Source: an uncultured Streptococcus sp.
GTDB lineage: Bacteria > Bacillota > Bacilli > Lactobacillales > Aerococcaceae
Assembly (NCBI GenBank): GCA_916049935.1
Contig: CAJZJI010000051.1
Coordinates: 1-6,076, forward strand
DNA length: 6,076 nt
Direction: 5' to 3'
How positions within the stretch are numbered: the stretch's first letter is position 1; every line of letters starts with the position of its first letter. Shown one piece after another: positions 1 through 6,076 of this stretch. The notes under the pieces are model-generated. The model worked only from the letters and a program-made list of their open reading frames with translations. It did not search any database and was not told the origin of the DNA. A program made the translations under genes and the position numbers.

Positions 1-842
1 AAAAAGTTGGCGCTGATGTATTATTAGCGACTGACCCTGATGCGGACCGTATGGGGGCTGCTGTACGCTTACCAGATGGAAGCTACCAAGTGATTACAGG
101 GAACCAAATCGCGGCTATCTTAGTGGATTACTTACTATATGCGCACCAACAAGCAGGAACTCTTCCAAGTAACGCGCTTGTCGTGAAATCAATCGTAAGT
201 AGCGAACTTCCAACAGCAGTTGCTCAAAGTTATGGCGCTGAAATGATGAACGTATTAACAGGATTCAAATTCATCGCAGAACAAATCCAACACGACGAAG
301 AAACTGGAGAACATACTTTCATGTTCGGTTTCGAAGAAAGCTACGGATACCTAGTTAAATCATTCGTCCGTGACAAAGATGCTGTGCAAGCTGTGTTATT
401 ACTTACAGAAGTAGCAGCTCACTTCAAGAACGAAGGCAAAACTTTATATGACGGACTTCAAGCGTTATACGCAAAACACGGTTACTTCTTAGAAAAAACA
501 ATTTCTGTAACAGTAGCTGGTTTAGAAGGTCCACAAAAGATTAAAGCTTTATTAGACGGCTTACGCGCTTCAGTTCCAACAAGCTTTGGAGGATTGAAAG
601 TAGCTCTAGCACAAGACTTCGCAGTAAATGAACAAAAAGATGCGAACGGTGTCGTTTCTGAAATCGGACTTCCAACTTCTAACGTATTGAAATACATCTT
701 AGAAGACGGATCTTGGATTGCGGTTCGCCCAAGTGGTACAGAACCAAAAATCAAGTTCTACATCGGTGCTAAAGCGGATAGCGAAGAAGCTGCAAAAGAA
801 AAAGTAGCAGCCTTACAAGCCGACTTAGAAAAATTACAATAA
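1..842 (+). CDS. pgcA: Alpha-phosphoglucomutase / phosphohexomutase, C-terminal half (5' end outside window)
   Basis: The enzyme interconverts glucose-6-phosphate and glucose-1-phosphate in the cytoplasm, supplying UDP-glucose for envelope polysaccharide and glycolipid. The frame is open from base 3 and about 279 residues are visible. Seen in order: the metal-binding loop DPDADR (bases 33-50), the sugar-recognition motif GFEESYG (from base 327), and the C-terminal phosphate-binding loop RPSGTEPKIKFY (from base 726). The catalytic phosphoserine domain would lie upstream of the window. DPDADR, rather than the DGDGDR-like loop of GlmM, and a C-terminal half this long fit the ~575-residue PgcA type of Bacillota. 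The ATG at 51 is an internal Met just after the metal loop and not a start. A strong terminator follows 11 bases after the stop, so this is the last gene of its transcript. Family assignment is firm; specificity for glucose over mannose is inferred. Confidence 0.93.
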   Translation, partial: KVGADVLLATDPDADRMGAAVRLPDGSYQVITGNQIAAILVDYLLYAHQQAGTLPSNALVVKSIVSSELPTAVAQSYGAEMMNVLTGFKFIAEQIQHDEETGEHTFMFGFEESYGYLVKSFVRDKDAVQAVLLLTEVAAHFKNEGKTLYDGLQALYAKHGYFLEKTISVTVAGLEGPQKIKALLDGLRASVPTSFGGLKVALAQDFAVNEQKDANGVVSEIGLPTSNVLKYILEDGSWIAVRPSGTEPKIKFYIGAKADSEEAAKEKVAALQADLEKLQ

Positions 843-853
843 TCAATGAAATG

Positions 854-884
854 AGCACTCTCACGATAGTGAGGGTGCTTTTTT
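854..884 (+). terminator. Rho-independent terminator of pgcA
   Basis: A 10-bp stem pairs GCACTCTCAC (855-864) with GTGAGGGTGC (869-878), with one G-U wobble and a GATA tetraloop, followed directly by six T. A854 and T879 can extend the stem. It lies 12 bases after the pgcA stop and isolates that gene from the lipoprotein gene downstream. Confidence 0.93.
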
Positions 885-915
885 CCCTGCTATCATTAGG
901 ATTTTCGGAAAATTG

Positions 916-944
916 TTTTGAAGGTCAAAGGATTATGGTATAAT
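916..944 (+). promoter_or_regulatory. Extended -10 sigma-A-type promoter for the lipoprotein gene
   Basis: A perfect TATAAT (939-944) is preceded by TGG, giving the extended -10 form TGGTATAAT (936-944). The best-spaced -35 candidate is TTTTGA at 916-921 with a 17-bp spacer; it is a poor match, as is common for extended -10 promoters. The predicted start of transcription is near 951, giving a leader of about 45 bases. It lies after the pgcA terminator and before the only downstream gene without another source of transcription. Confidence 0.75.
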
Positions 945-996
945 GATTCCAAGTTATCGTGAAAATATTCTTTATAAGAGTTGAGAGGAGTCCTTT

Positions 997-1965
997 ATGA
1001 AAAAAGAAACGAAACGATTTTTAGCAGGGAGTGTGGCCCTCCTATCACTAGTAGTAGCGGGATGTTCTCAGTCTACATCAACATCAGAAGCAGCAAAGGA
1101 AACAACGCAAGCATCAGTTTATCATAAAGCAGATGTGACAGGGCCAGCCGCAAGTTTCGACTGGAATGCTAAAGTAGGCCCAGTCTCACATGAGAAAACA
1201 TATGTGGAAACGAACAGCGGAAAATCCTTTACAACAACGCTTGATGGCGTGGTAAAAGCGCAAGAAGCTTTAGCTGAAAAGAAAAAAGAGATTACAGATA
1301 CAAAAGTGCAAAAAGCATTAGAAATTGTGGATGCGGTATTTGTGAATCAAGAAAACATTGACGTTCTTGTCAAAGCTGCAGGGGCAACAAACCAAGAAGA
1401 GATGTTTGATAAAATGTGGAATGAATATCTTGTACCATTACTTTCTAAAAAAAATTCTAGTTTTTCAAACGACACAACTTTTGAATATGAAGGTGTTAAC
1501 TATCCTATTAAAGTGTATGCGCCAATGTTCTTCAAGGTGAATACGAATGCCCTAGGGAAAGCGGGAGCCTATACATTAGAGGATACAAAAGTCGAGGACG
1601 ATATGGTGTACTTGAAATTCAAAGCTCCATCGGTCGACACGTATCAATATGAAGTGAAGGCTTCATATCACACGGATACTCAGAAGTTCTTCCTAGGATT
1701 AGTCGAAGAACATGAAAAAGTTGCGCAATCAGATTTTGCAAAAGCAATGGATATTCGCTTTGTGTATCGACTAGCGGCGTTAGATTTTAAAGCAGATAGG
1801 AATGTGGATTTAGAAGGAATGGACTATCTGGATCGTAACCAACATATCATCGCGATTAAAGTAGACGACAATGGCAATGCGACAATTGACCAAACGAATC
1901 TCGCAAATCTTCTTCAAATCGATATGAAACCCGCTCATGAAGCGAATAAACCAAAATTCCAATAA
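997..1965 (+). CDS. Predicted lipoprotein of unrecognised family
   Basis: The 322-residue product starts with a lipoprotein signal peptide: basic MKKETKR, a hydrophobic stretch (residues 8-20), and lipobox VAGC with the lipidated Cys at position 23. After cleavage it should be anchored to the outer face of the cytoplasmic membrane. Residues 24-40 form a Ser/Thr/Ala-rich linker. The rest is a soluble, charged domain with a helical part (about 80-155, rich in Lys/Glu/Ala) and a likely beta-rich part (about 160-235, alternating hydrophobics around FEYEGVNYPIKVYAP and YQYEVKASYHTD). Cys23 is the only cysteine. I do not recognise a family, binding motif or catalytic site, and suggest no substrate. 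The start is well supported by GAGAGGAG at 983-990, 6 bases before ATG. The gene appears monocistronic, with its own promoter and a terminator about 70 bases downstream. There is no transporter gene beside it, so a substrate-binding role has no support from context. Confidence 0.9.
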   Translation: MKKETKRFLAGSVALLSLVVAGCSQSTSTSEAAKETTQASVYHKADVTGPAASFDWNAKVGPVSHEKTYVETNSGKSFTTTLDGVVKAQEALAEKKKEITDTKVQKALEIVDAVFVNQENIDVLVKAAGATNQEEMFDKMWNEYLVPLLSKKNSSFSNDTTFEYEGVNYPIKVYAPMFFKVNTNALGKAGAYTLEDTKVEDDMVYLKFKAPSVDTYQYEVKASYHTDTQKFFLGLVEEHEKVAQSDFAKAMDIRFVYRLAALDFKADRNVDLEGMDYLDRNQHIIAIKVDDNGNATIDQTNLANLLQIDMKPAHEANKPKFQ

Positions 1966-2027
1966 AGTAGATAATTACCTGAAAAAGATTTTTTGATGGT
2001 CTACTAGCTTATATTAATCAGTAAAGT

Positions 2028-2033
2028 TATAAT
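2028..2033 (+). promoter_or_regulatory. Candidate -10 element for the hydrolase gene
   Basis: A perfect TATAAT stands 48 bases before the likely hydrolase start at 2082. No convincing -35 is seen: the 17-bp spacing gives TAGCTT at 2005-2010, and there is no TGn extension. Transcription from here would begin near 2040, inside the rising arm of the hairpin at 2035-2061. Support is positional: the upstream transcript should end at that hairpin, so the hydrolase gene needs its own start. Confidence 0.45.
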
Positions 2034-2034
2034 G

Positions 2035-2061
2035 AAAAAGGAGCGGTTTAGCTCCTTTTTT
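2035..2061 (+). terminator. Hairpin terminator of the lipoprotein gene
   Basis: AAAAAGGAGC (2035-2044) pairs with GCTCCTTTTT (2051-2060) around a GGTTTA loop, and T runs on to 2061. The A-run on the left and T-run on the right make it able to act in both directions, although no minus-strand gene needs it here. It ends three bases before the upstream-most in-frame ATG (2064) of the hydrolase. Confidence 0.8.
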
Positions 2062-2068
2062 GTATGAA

Positions 2069-2075
2069 AGAAGGA
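2069..2075 (+). promoter_or_regulatory. Ribosome binding site that decides the hydrolase start
   Basis: AGAAGGA (2069-2075) ends 6 bases before ATG 2082, an ideal spacing. The longer start at ATG 2064 has only the T-tract of the preceding terminator upstream of it, and ATG 2076 abuts the site. ATG 2082 is therefore preferred, removing six residues from the longest open frame. Confidence 0.8.
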
Positions 2076-2081
2076 ATGAAG

Positions 2082-3062
2082 ATGAGTGGAGTTTTTATCG
2101 CAATCATTATAGTAGTACTAGTTGTTTGTTGCGGAATGGTTTATATAAGAAAAGTGGAAAAGCGTTCTTTTTTAAGCTATCTGATAGAACGATTAGTCTT
2201 TCTATTTGTCAAACCACTGATATATTCAAAAGATAATCCAGAAAAATTTGAGCAAGAATTAATTAAATTGGCCAAGGGGAATGACGTTCCAATCACAAAT
2301 CCAAAGAAATACATTAAAGTCGATGTCCAAGAAAAAGATGTAGATGGCATGCAAGTGTTTGTGTGGAATGACAAGAAAGACGCTAATCAAAAAGTAATTC
2401 TATTTTTACATGGTGGAGCGTATGTACAGCAACCATTGATGGGGCATTTTACCTTGGTGAATAAAATAGCACAGGCGATAGATGCAAAAGTGGTATTTCC
2501 TATTTATCCAAAGGCTCCAAAGCATCAATACCGTGAGACATATGAAAAGTTAGAAAAATTATATCGCGGACTTTTAGAAGAAAATACAAATCCGAATTCT
2601 ATTATTGTAATGGGGGATTCTGCAGGAGGAGGACTCTCATTAGGATTTGCGATTTACTTAAAAGAACTGGCGTTACCACAGCCAAAGGAGATCGTTCTGT
2701 TTTCTCCTTGGGTCGATATTGCAACGGATAATCCTGAAATCGCCTCTTATGAACCATTTGACCCAATCCTTAAACAGAGTGGGATTCATGAAGTGGCAAA
2801 GTTGTGGGCAGGAGACGACTTGAAGCAACCGCTAGTGAGTCCGCTATTTGGAGACTTGTCTGGACTAGGAAGAATCAGTATTTATATTGGGACGCATGAT
2901 ATCCTTTATCCAGATAATCGATTGTTACATGAAAAGCTTCTTAAAGAAGGAATCGAACATCGATATATTGAACGTGAAAAGATGAATCATGTTTATGTAG
3001 GACTTCCGATTAAAGAAGCAAGAAAAGATATTCAAGAATTAATTGAAGAGTTGAAAAAATAA
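2082..3062 (+). CDS. Membrane-anchored alpha/beta hydrolase, HSL-type (esterase/lipase)
   Basis: This 326-residue protein belongs to the hormone-sensitive-lipase group of alpha/beta hydrolases, which cleave carboxylic esters of short to medium acyl chains. Visible landmarks, numbered from ATG 2082: oxyanion-hole motif HGGAY (110-114), nucleophile elbow GDSAGG with Ser180, the acid in GTHD (Asp273), and the catalytic His in MNHVY (His303). The SPLFGDLSGL stretch before the acid is typical of the group. Residues 3-21 form one hydrophobic helix, followed by RKVEKR. With no positive charge before it and several after, the positive-inside rule suggests the catalytic domain faces the cytoplasm (inference). 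VVCCG is not taken as a lipobox because there is no basic n-region. The gene is monocistronic between two terminators, and its base composition looks more AT-rich than pgcA or pncB. The true substrate is unknown. Confidence 0.88.
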   Translation: MSGVFIAIIIVVLVVCCGMVYIRKVEKRSFLSYLIERLVFLFVKPLIYSKDNPEKFEQELIKLAKGNDVPITNPKKYIKVDVQEKDVDGMQVFVWNDKKDANQKVILFLHGGAYVQQPLMGHFTLVNKIAQAIDAKVVFPIYPKAPKHQYRETYEKLEKLYRGLLEENTNPNSIIVMGDSAGGGLSLGFAIYLKELALPQPKEIVLFSPWVDIATDNPEIASYEPFDPILKQSGIHEVAKLWAGDDLKQPLVSPLFGDLSGLGRISIYIGTHDILYPDNRLLHEKLLKEGIEHRYIEREKMNHVYVGLPIKEARKDIQELIEELKK

Positions 3063-3068
3063 GGAAAG

Positions 3069-3097
3069 CAATGCTCCAAATGGAGCATTGTTTTTTT
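3069..3097 (+). terminator. Rho-independent terminator of the hydrolase gene
   Basis: A perfect 9-bp stem pairs CAATGCTCC (3069-3077) with GGAGCATTG (3082-3090) over an AAAT loop, followed by seven T. It begins 6 bases after the hydrolase stop. It should block most read-through into rhaD, so rhaD needs a start of its own. Confidence 0.93.
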
Positions 3098-3120
3098 GTT
3101 ATATGAAATGAAAACCACAC

Positions 3121-3225
3121 TGTGTTTGGAATTATTTCTGCGAAATTAATGGTGTTCCAGTCGGACTTGCATGGTATAATGAAGTCAAAGCATACGAAGA
3201 ACAAGTTTTATCACAAAGAAATTAA
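3121..3225 (+). pseudogene. rhaA: 3' remnant of an L-rhamnose isomerase gene (rhaA)
   Basis: An open frame without a start runs to TAA at 3223-3225 and reads like real protein: VWNYFCEINGVPVG, then AWYNEVKAYEEQVLSQRN. This lines up without gaps with the extreme C-terminus of L-rhamnose isomerase. Against E. coli RhaA as I remember it (ending EWLESVRAYEKEILSRRG), about 13 of 33 positions are identical, including VW, Cys, P-x-G, W, AYE and LS-R. In that family the enzyme is about 420 residues and converts L-rhamnose to L-rhamnulose. Here only about the last 35 codons survive. Upstream in the same frame is a TGA at 3109-3111, then the hydrolase terminator, so roughly 90% of the gene is absent. 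The stop lies 14 bases before rhaD and overlaps its ribosome binding site, as expected for a former rhaA-rhaD operon. The left edge of the homology is uncertain within about 10 bases. Confidence 0.8.
3172..3180 (+). promoter_or_regulatory. Extended -10 element inside the rhaA remnant, candidate rhaD promoter
   Basis: TGGTATAAT has both the TGn extension and a perfect TATAAT (3175-3180). No good -35 lies 16-18 bases upstream (TGTTCC at 3153-3158 is the nearest). Transcription would start near 3187, leaving a leader of about 53 bases before rhaD. The same bases encode Trp-Tyr-Asn in the remnant frame, so the element may be accidental. Confidence 0.5.
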
Positions 3226-3239
3226 GGGAGAATTGAAAA

Positions 3240-4061
3240 ATGACAAAATTTATTGAATCACCAGCTGTAAAAAAATTATGTGAACTGACTAAAGAATCGT
3301 ACTTACGTTACTGGGACGAACGTAATGGCGGGAACGTGTCAGTGCGCTTGGAAGCGAGCGAAGTAGAAGGCTATGAAGACGTCAAAGAAGTAAAACGCGT
3401 CCTCGACTTAGGGTTCGACGCTTCAACGCTTGCGGGCTACTATTACTTAGTAACCGGTACAGGCCGTTACTTCAGAAACGTGACAAACCAACCACTTCTT
3501 GACTTAGGCTTGGTTCGTATTTCAGAAGACGGACAAAAAGCAGAATTACTATGGGGATTCGAAGATGGCGGAAAACCAACCTCAGAATTCGCGAGCCACT
3601 TAATGAGCCACATCGAACGACTCAAAGTGAATCCAAATCATAAAGTGGTCTTCCATTGCCACCCAACAAACTTAATCGCGTTAAGCTTCACACAACCATT
3701 AGACGAACGTCATTTATCAAGACTTCTTTGGAAAATGCAAGCTGAATCGATTGTGGTCTTCCCAGAAGGGATTGGTGTGATTCCTTATATGACTCCTGGA
3801 ACAAACGCCATTGGGGAAGCAACAGCTGCGAAAATGGCAGAGTTTAGAGCTGTGATTTGGCCGCATCATGGATTGTTTGCGGCAGGCGACTCCCTTGATG
3901 AAACATATGGTTTAATCGAAGTAATTGAGAAAGCTGCGATGATTTACTCTCAAGTAGGGGCTCAAGGCGGAAAAATCCTACAAGAAATTACAGATGTACA
4001 ATTACAAGAAATTGCGGAATACTTTAACATGACTCCGCACGAAGGATTCTTAGACGTTTAA
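3240..4061 (+). CDS. rhaD: Rhamnulose-1-phosphate aldolase
   Basis: This class II (zinc) aldolase splits L-rhamnulose-1-phosphate into dihydroxyacetone phosphate and L-lactaldehyde, the last specific step of L-rhamnose breakdown in the cytoplasm. The 273-residue length matches the family (E. coli RhaD 274). Visible: NGGNVS (30-35) and TGTGRYF (72-78), both part of the phosphate/substrate site; Glu116, which corresponds to the catalytic Glu117 of E. coli; and zinc ligands His139 and His141 in HCH and His210 in PHHG. All key residues are present, so the enzyme looks functional. The start is supported by AAGGGAG at 3224-3230, 9 bases before ATG. Normally the gene sits with rhaA (isomerase) and rhaB (kinase); here only a rhaA tail precedes it and a terminator follows, so it is an orphan at this locus. 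Other aldolase duties, such as on fuculose-1-phosphate or other deoxysugar phosphates, are possible but not shown. Confidence 0.95.
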   Translation: MTKFIESPAVKKLCELTKESYLRYWDERNGGNVSVRLEASEVEGYEDVKEVKRVLDLGFDASTLAGYYYLVTGTGRYFRNVTNQPLLDLGLVRISEDGQKAELLWGFEDGGKPTSEFASHLMSHIERLKVNPNHKVVFHCHPTNLIALSFTQPLDERHLSRLLWKMQAESIVVFPEGIGVIPYMTPGTNAIGEATAAKMAEFRAVIWPHHGLFAAGDSLDETYGLIEVIEKAAMIYSQVGAQGGKILQEITDVQLQEIAEYFNMTPHEGFLDV

Positions 4062-4078
4062 TAGATGAATCGTTTATA

Positions 4079-4107
4079 GGGCAAGCTGAAAAGGCTTGTC
4101 CTTTTTT
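4079..4107 (+). terminator. Rho-independent terminator of rhaD
   Basis: GGGCAAGC (4079-4086) pairs with GCTTGTCC (4094-4101), with one G-U pair and a TGAAAAG loop, followed by six T (4102-4107). It stands 17 bases after the rhaD stop and separates it from the NAD operon. Confidence 0.92.
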
Positions 4108-4137
4108 GTGTTTTAACAGCCCTCAAGTCGCCAACCG

Positions 4138-4166
4138 TGTACATTAATCCGGAACTGTTGTAAAAT
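4138..4166 (+). promoter_or_regulatory. Candidate promoter of the pncB-nadE operon
   Basis: TGTACA (4138-4143) and TAAAAT (4161-4166) stand 17 bp apart, each close to the sigma-A consensus. Predicted start of transcription is near 4173, about 30 bases before pncB. A short inverted repeat, TTGTA (4158-4162) and TACAA (4178-4182), overlaps the -10 region; it is too short to call an operator. Confidence 0.6.
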
Positions 4167-4202
4167 AAAGAGGTAACTACAATAAAAAAGGGGTATTGAC
4201 AG

Positions 4203-5693
4203 ATGAGCTCAATTTACAATGATGATAGCTTAACGCTACATACAGACCTATACCAAATTAACATGATGAAAACGTACTGGGAAACAGGCGTTTATGAGAA
4301 AAAAGCCATTTTCGAAGCGTATTTCAGAAAATTACCATTTGAAAATGGATATGCGATTTTTGCTGGACTAGAACGCATTGTTCGTTACATTGAACAATTA
4401 CGTTTCTCAAAAACGGATATTGACTATTTACGTGGACTTGGACATTATCCAGAAGAATTCTTAACATACTTAGAAAACTTCGAATTCAAAGGAAGCATTC
4501 GTTCAGCAGTAGAAGGGGAACTCGTTTTCGCGAACGAACCTCTTGTGCAAGTAGAAGGAACGCTTGCAGAATGCCAATTAATTGAAACAGCCTTATTAAA
4601 TATCGTCAACTTCCAAACACTTATCGCAACAAAAGCGAGCCGTGTACGTATGGTTTCTGGAGATGATCCAGTATTAGAATTCGGTACTCGTCGCGCGCAA
4701 GAATTAGATGCGGCCATTTGGGGAACGCGTGCAGCGTACATCGGTGGATGTGATGCGACAAGTAACGTTCGTGCCGGCAAGATGTTTGGCATTCCAGTTT
4801 CTGGAACACATGCCCACTCATTAGTACAAGCATACCGTGATGACTATAAAGCGTTTAAGGCGTATGCTGAGAGTCACCGTGACTGCGTGTTCTTAGTGGA
4901 TACGTATGATATCTTGAAATCTGGTGTTCCAAATGCCATCCGTGTAGCCAAAGAATTCGGCGACAAGATTAATTTCTTAGGCGTGCGTATCGACAGTGGT
5001 GACATGGCGTATATGTCGAAAAAAGTTCGTCAACAATTAGACGAAGCTGGATTTACAAAAGCGAAAATTTACGCGTCAAGTGATTTAGATGAAAAAACAA
5101 TCCTGAACTTGAAGATGCAAGGTGCTAAAATCGACGTTTGGGGAATCGGTACTCGTTTAATTACTGCTTATGACCAACCAGCACTTGGTTGTGTGTACAA
5201 GCTTGTAAGTATCGAAGACGAAAACGGCGTAATGGTGGATACAATGAAGATTTCAAACAACGCTGAAAAAGTATCGACACCTGGTAAGAAACAAGTATGG
5301 CGTATTACACGTAATTCAGACGGAAAATCTGAAGGGGACTACATTGCGCTATGGGATGAACGTCCAGATCAATTAGACGAACTCTTTATGTTCCATCCAG
5401 TCTACACTTATATCAATAAAACAGTGAAAGACTTTACTGCGCGTCCAATTTTACAACCAATTTTCAATAACGGAAAATTAGTGTATGAATTGCCAAAACT
5501 TCAAGAGATTAAAGCGTACAAAGACGAGCAAATCGAAGCCCTATGGGACGAGTACAAACGTATCTTGAACCCAGAGCAATATCCAGTCGATCTCTCTCAA
5601 AAGACATACGACCAAAAATTGGCAAGTATTGCGGAAATCAGAGAAGAAGTGCGTCTTAAATCAGAACAGTTGGCCAAAGAAAACGCAAAGTAA
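4203..5693 (+). CDS. pncB: Nicotinate phosphoribosyltransferase
   Basis: The enzyme joins nicotinate with PRPP, using ATP, to form nicotinate mononucleotide: the entry step of the Preiss-Handler NAD salvage route. The 496-residue length fits the longer Gram-positive type (B. subtilis YueK is about 490) rather than the ~400-residue E. coli PncB. Family motifs seen in order: HTDLYQINM (13-21), EFGTRRA (159-165), SGTHAHS (200-206) with His203 as the expected phosphorylated catalytic His, VDTYD (232-236), RIDSGD (262-267), SSDLDE (292-297) and WGIGTR (313-318). The C-terminal ~100 residues form the usual charged helical tail. The start is supported by AAGGGG at 4188-4193, 9 bases before ATG. It is followed after 10 bases by nadE, which shares the pathway, so the two are almost surely one operon. 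NadD, the step between them, is not in the window. The gene is complete. Confidence 0.96.
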   Translation: MSSIYNDDSLTLHTDLYQINMMKTYWETGVYEKKAIFEAYFRKLPFENGYAIFAGLERIVRYIEQLRFSKTDIDYLRGLGHYPEEFLTYLENFEFKGSIRSAVEGELVFANEPLVQVEGTLAECQLIETALLNIVNFQTLIATKASRVRMVSGDDPVLEFGTRRAQELDAAIWGTRAAYIGGCDATSNVRAGKMFGIPVSGTHAHSLVQAYRDDYKAFKAYAESHRDCVFLVDTYDILKSGVPNAIRVAKEFGDKINFLGVRIDSGDMAYMSKKVRQQLDEAGFTKAKIYASSDLDEKTILNLKMQGAKIDVWGIGTRLITAYDQPALGCVYKLVSIEDENGVMVDTMKISNNAEKVSTPGKKQVWRITRNSDGKSEGDYIALWDERPDQLDELFMFHPVYTYINKTVKDFTARPILQPIFNNGKLVYELPKLQEIKAYKDEQIEALWDEYKRILNPEQYPVDLSQKTYDQKLASIAEIREEVRLKSEQLAKENAK

Positions 5694-5703
5694 GGGGAAC
5701 GTT

Positions 5704-6076
5704 ATGAGACCATTACAACAAAAAATTATCGAAACGCTTCGTGTCAAACCAACGATCAATCCGGAAGAAGAGATTCGTAAAACCGTCGATTTCTTAAAGG
5801 CGTATCTTGTGAAGCATCCCTTCTTGAATGGGTATGTCCTTGGGATTAGCGGGGGACAAGACTCAACGCTTGCTGGAAAATTGGCACAAATGGCAATTGA
5901 TGAATTAAACGAAGAACAAGACCAAAAAGTGTATCGCTTCTATGCCGTGCGCCTTCCTTACGGCGTGCAAGCAGATGAACAAGATGCCATGGATGCGATT
6001 GCCTTTATGAAGGCAACCGATGTACTTCGCGTAAACGTGAAGGATGCGGTAGATGCGTCTGAACGCAGTATTGAAG
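5704..6076 (+). CDS. nadE: NH3-dependent NAD synthetase, N-terminal part (runs off right edge)
   Basis: The enzyme amidates deamido-NAD (nicotinate adenine dinucleotide) to NAD with ATP and ammonia, the last step of NAD synthesis. About 124 residues are visible of an expected ~275. The N-terminus is helical ([16 protein letters not shown]). The PP-loop ATP-binding motif [15 protein letters not shown] lies at residues 46-60, and [13 protein letters not shown] at 83-95 is characteristic of NadE. No glutamine-hydrolysing nitrilase domain precedes the PP-loop, so this is the short ammonia-using form. The start is supported by AAGGGG at 5692-5697, which begins within the pncB stop codon and leaves a 6-base spacing to ATG. 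With only 10 bases between genes and no terminator, it is cotranscribed with pncB. There is no stop before the window ends. Confidence 0.95.
   Translation, partial: MRPLQQKIIETLRVKPTINPEEEIRKTVDFLKAYLVKHPFLNGYVLGISGGQDSTLAGKLAQMAIDELNEEQDQKVYRFYAVRLPYGVQADEQDAMDAIAFMKATDVLRVNVKDAVDASERSIE

Noticed and set aside
482..754. Open frame of 90 codons on the minus strand inside pgcA
   Set aside because: It lies wholly within a conserved coding region, including the RPSGTEP loop, has no plausible ribosome site of its own and resembles no protein I know.
1966..2005. Inverted repeat AGTAGA / TCTACT just after the lipoprotein stop
   Set aside because: The six-base arms enclose about 28 bases and no T-tract follows; the hairpin at 2035-2061 is the much better terminator.
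2064..2081. Longer hydrolase start at ATG 2064
   Set aside because: It directly follows the terminator T-tract with no Shine-Dalgarno sequence, while ATG 2082 has AGAAGGA at ideal spacing.
3010..3204. Minus-strand open frame of 64 codons across the hydrolase end and rhaA remnant
   Set aside because: It crosses a strong terminator hairpin and its poly-Phe/Leu composition comes from the A-rich + strand; the + strand frame explains the region far better.
4115..4182. Short inverted repeats (AACAG/CTGTT and TTGTA/TACAA) before pncB as a niacin-repressor operator
   Set aside because: Arms of five bases occur often by chance in AT-rich DNA, and I could not match them to a NiaR or NrtR site with confidence.
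4445..4833. Two overlapping minus-strand open frames inside pncB
   Set aside because: Both are antisense to well-conserved pncB motifs, and their Cys/Ser/Arg-rich composition is typical of reverse-strand shadows of coding sequence.

Overview
The window reads as ordinary chromosome of a low-GC Bacillota. It is AT-rich with A/T-rich codon choice, purine-rich Shine-Dalgarno sites, hairpin-plus-U terminators after most genes, and all genes on the + strand. The gene types (PgcA-like phosphoglucomutase, YueK-type nicotinate phosphoribosyltransferase, ammonia-type NadE) fit Lactobacillales, perhaps the Carnobacteriaceae/Granulicatella side. That placement is inference and cannot be fixed from sequence reading alone.

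Layout: (1) 1-842, the C-terminal half of an alpha-phosphoglucomutase, closed by a strong terminator. (2) 997-1965, a monocistronic lipoprotein of unrecognised family with its own extended -10 promoter and a terminator at 2035-2061. (3) 2082-3062, a membrane-anchored HSL-family alpha/beta hydrolase, closed by a terminator at 3069-3097. (4) 3121-4061, a decayed rhamnose locus: an intact rhamnulose-1-phosphate aldolase gene (rhaD) directly preceded by the last ~35 codons of an L-rhamnose isomerase gene (rhaA) whose body is missing. A terminator follows. (5) 4203-6076, a two-gene NAD salvage operon, pncB-nadE. The nadE gene runs off the right edge.

The genes do not form one pathway. pncB and nadE are coupled: nicotinate to nicotinate mononucleotide, then after NadD (not in this window) deamido-NAD to NAD. 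PgcA links glucose-6-phosphate to glucose-1-phosphate for envelope sugars. RhaD is stranded without isomerase or kinase beside it.

The best observation is the rhaA remnant, which shows that a longer rha operon once stood here. The remnant also carries a good extended -10 promoter element made from former Trp-Tyr-Asn codons, which may now drive the orphan aldolase. I saw no mobile element, CRISPR array, RNA gene or novel multi-gene system.
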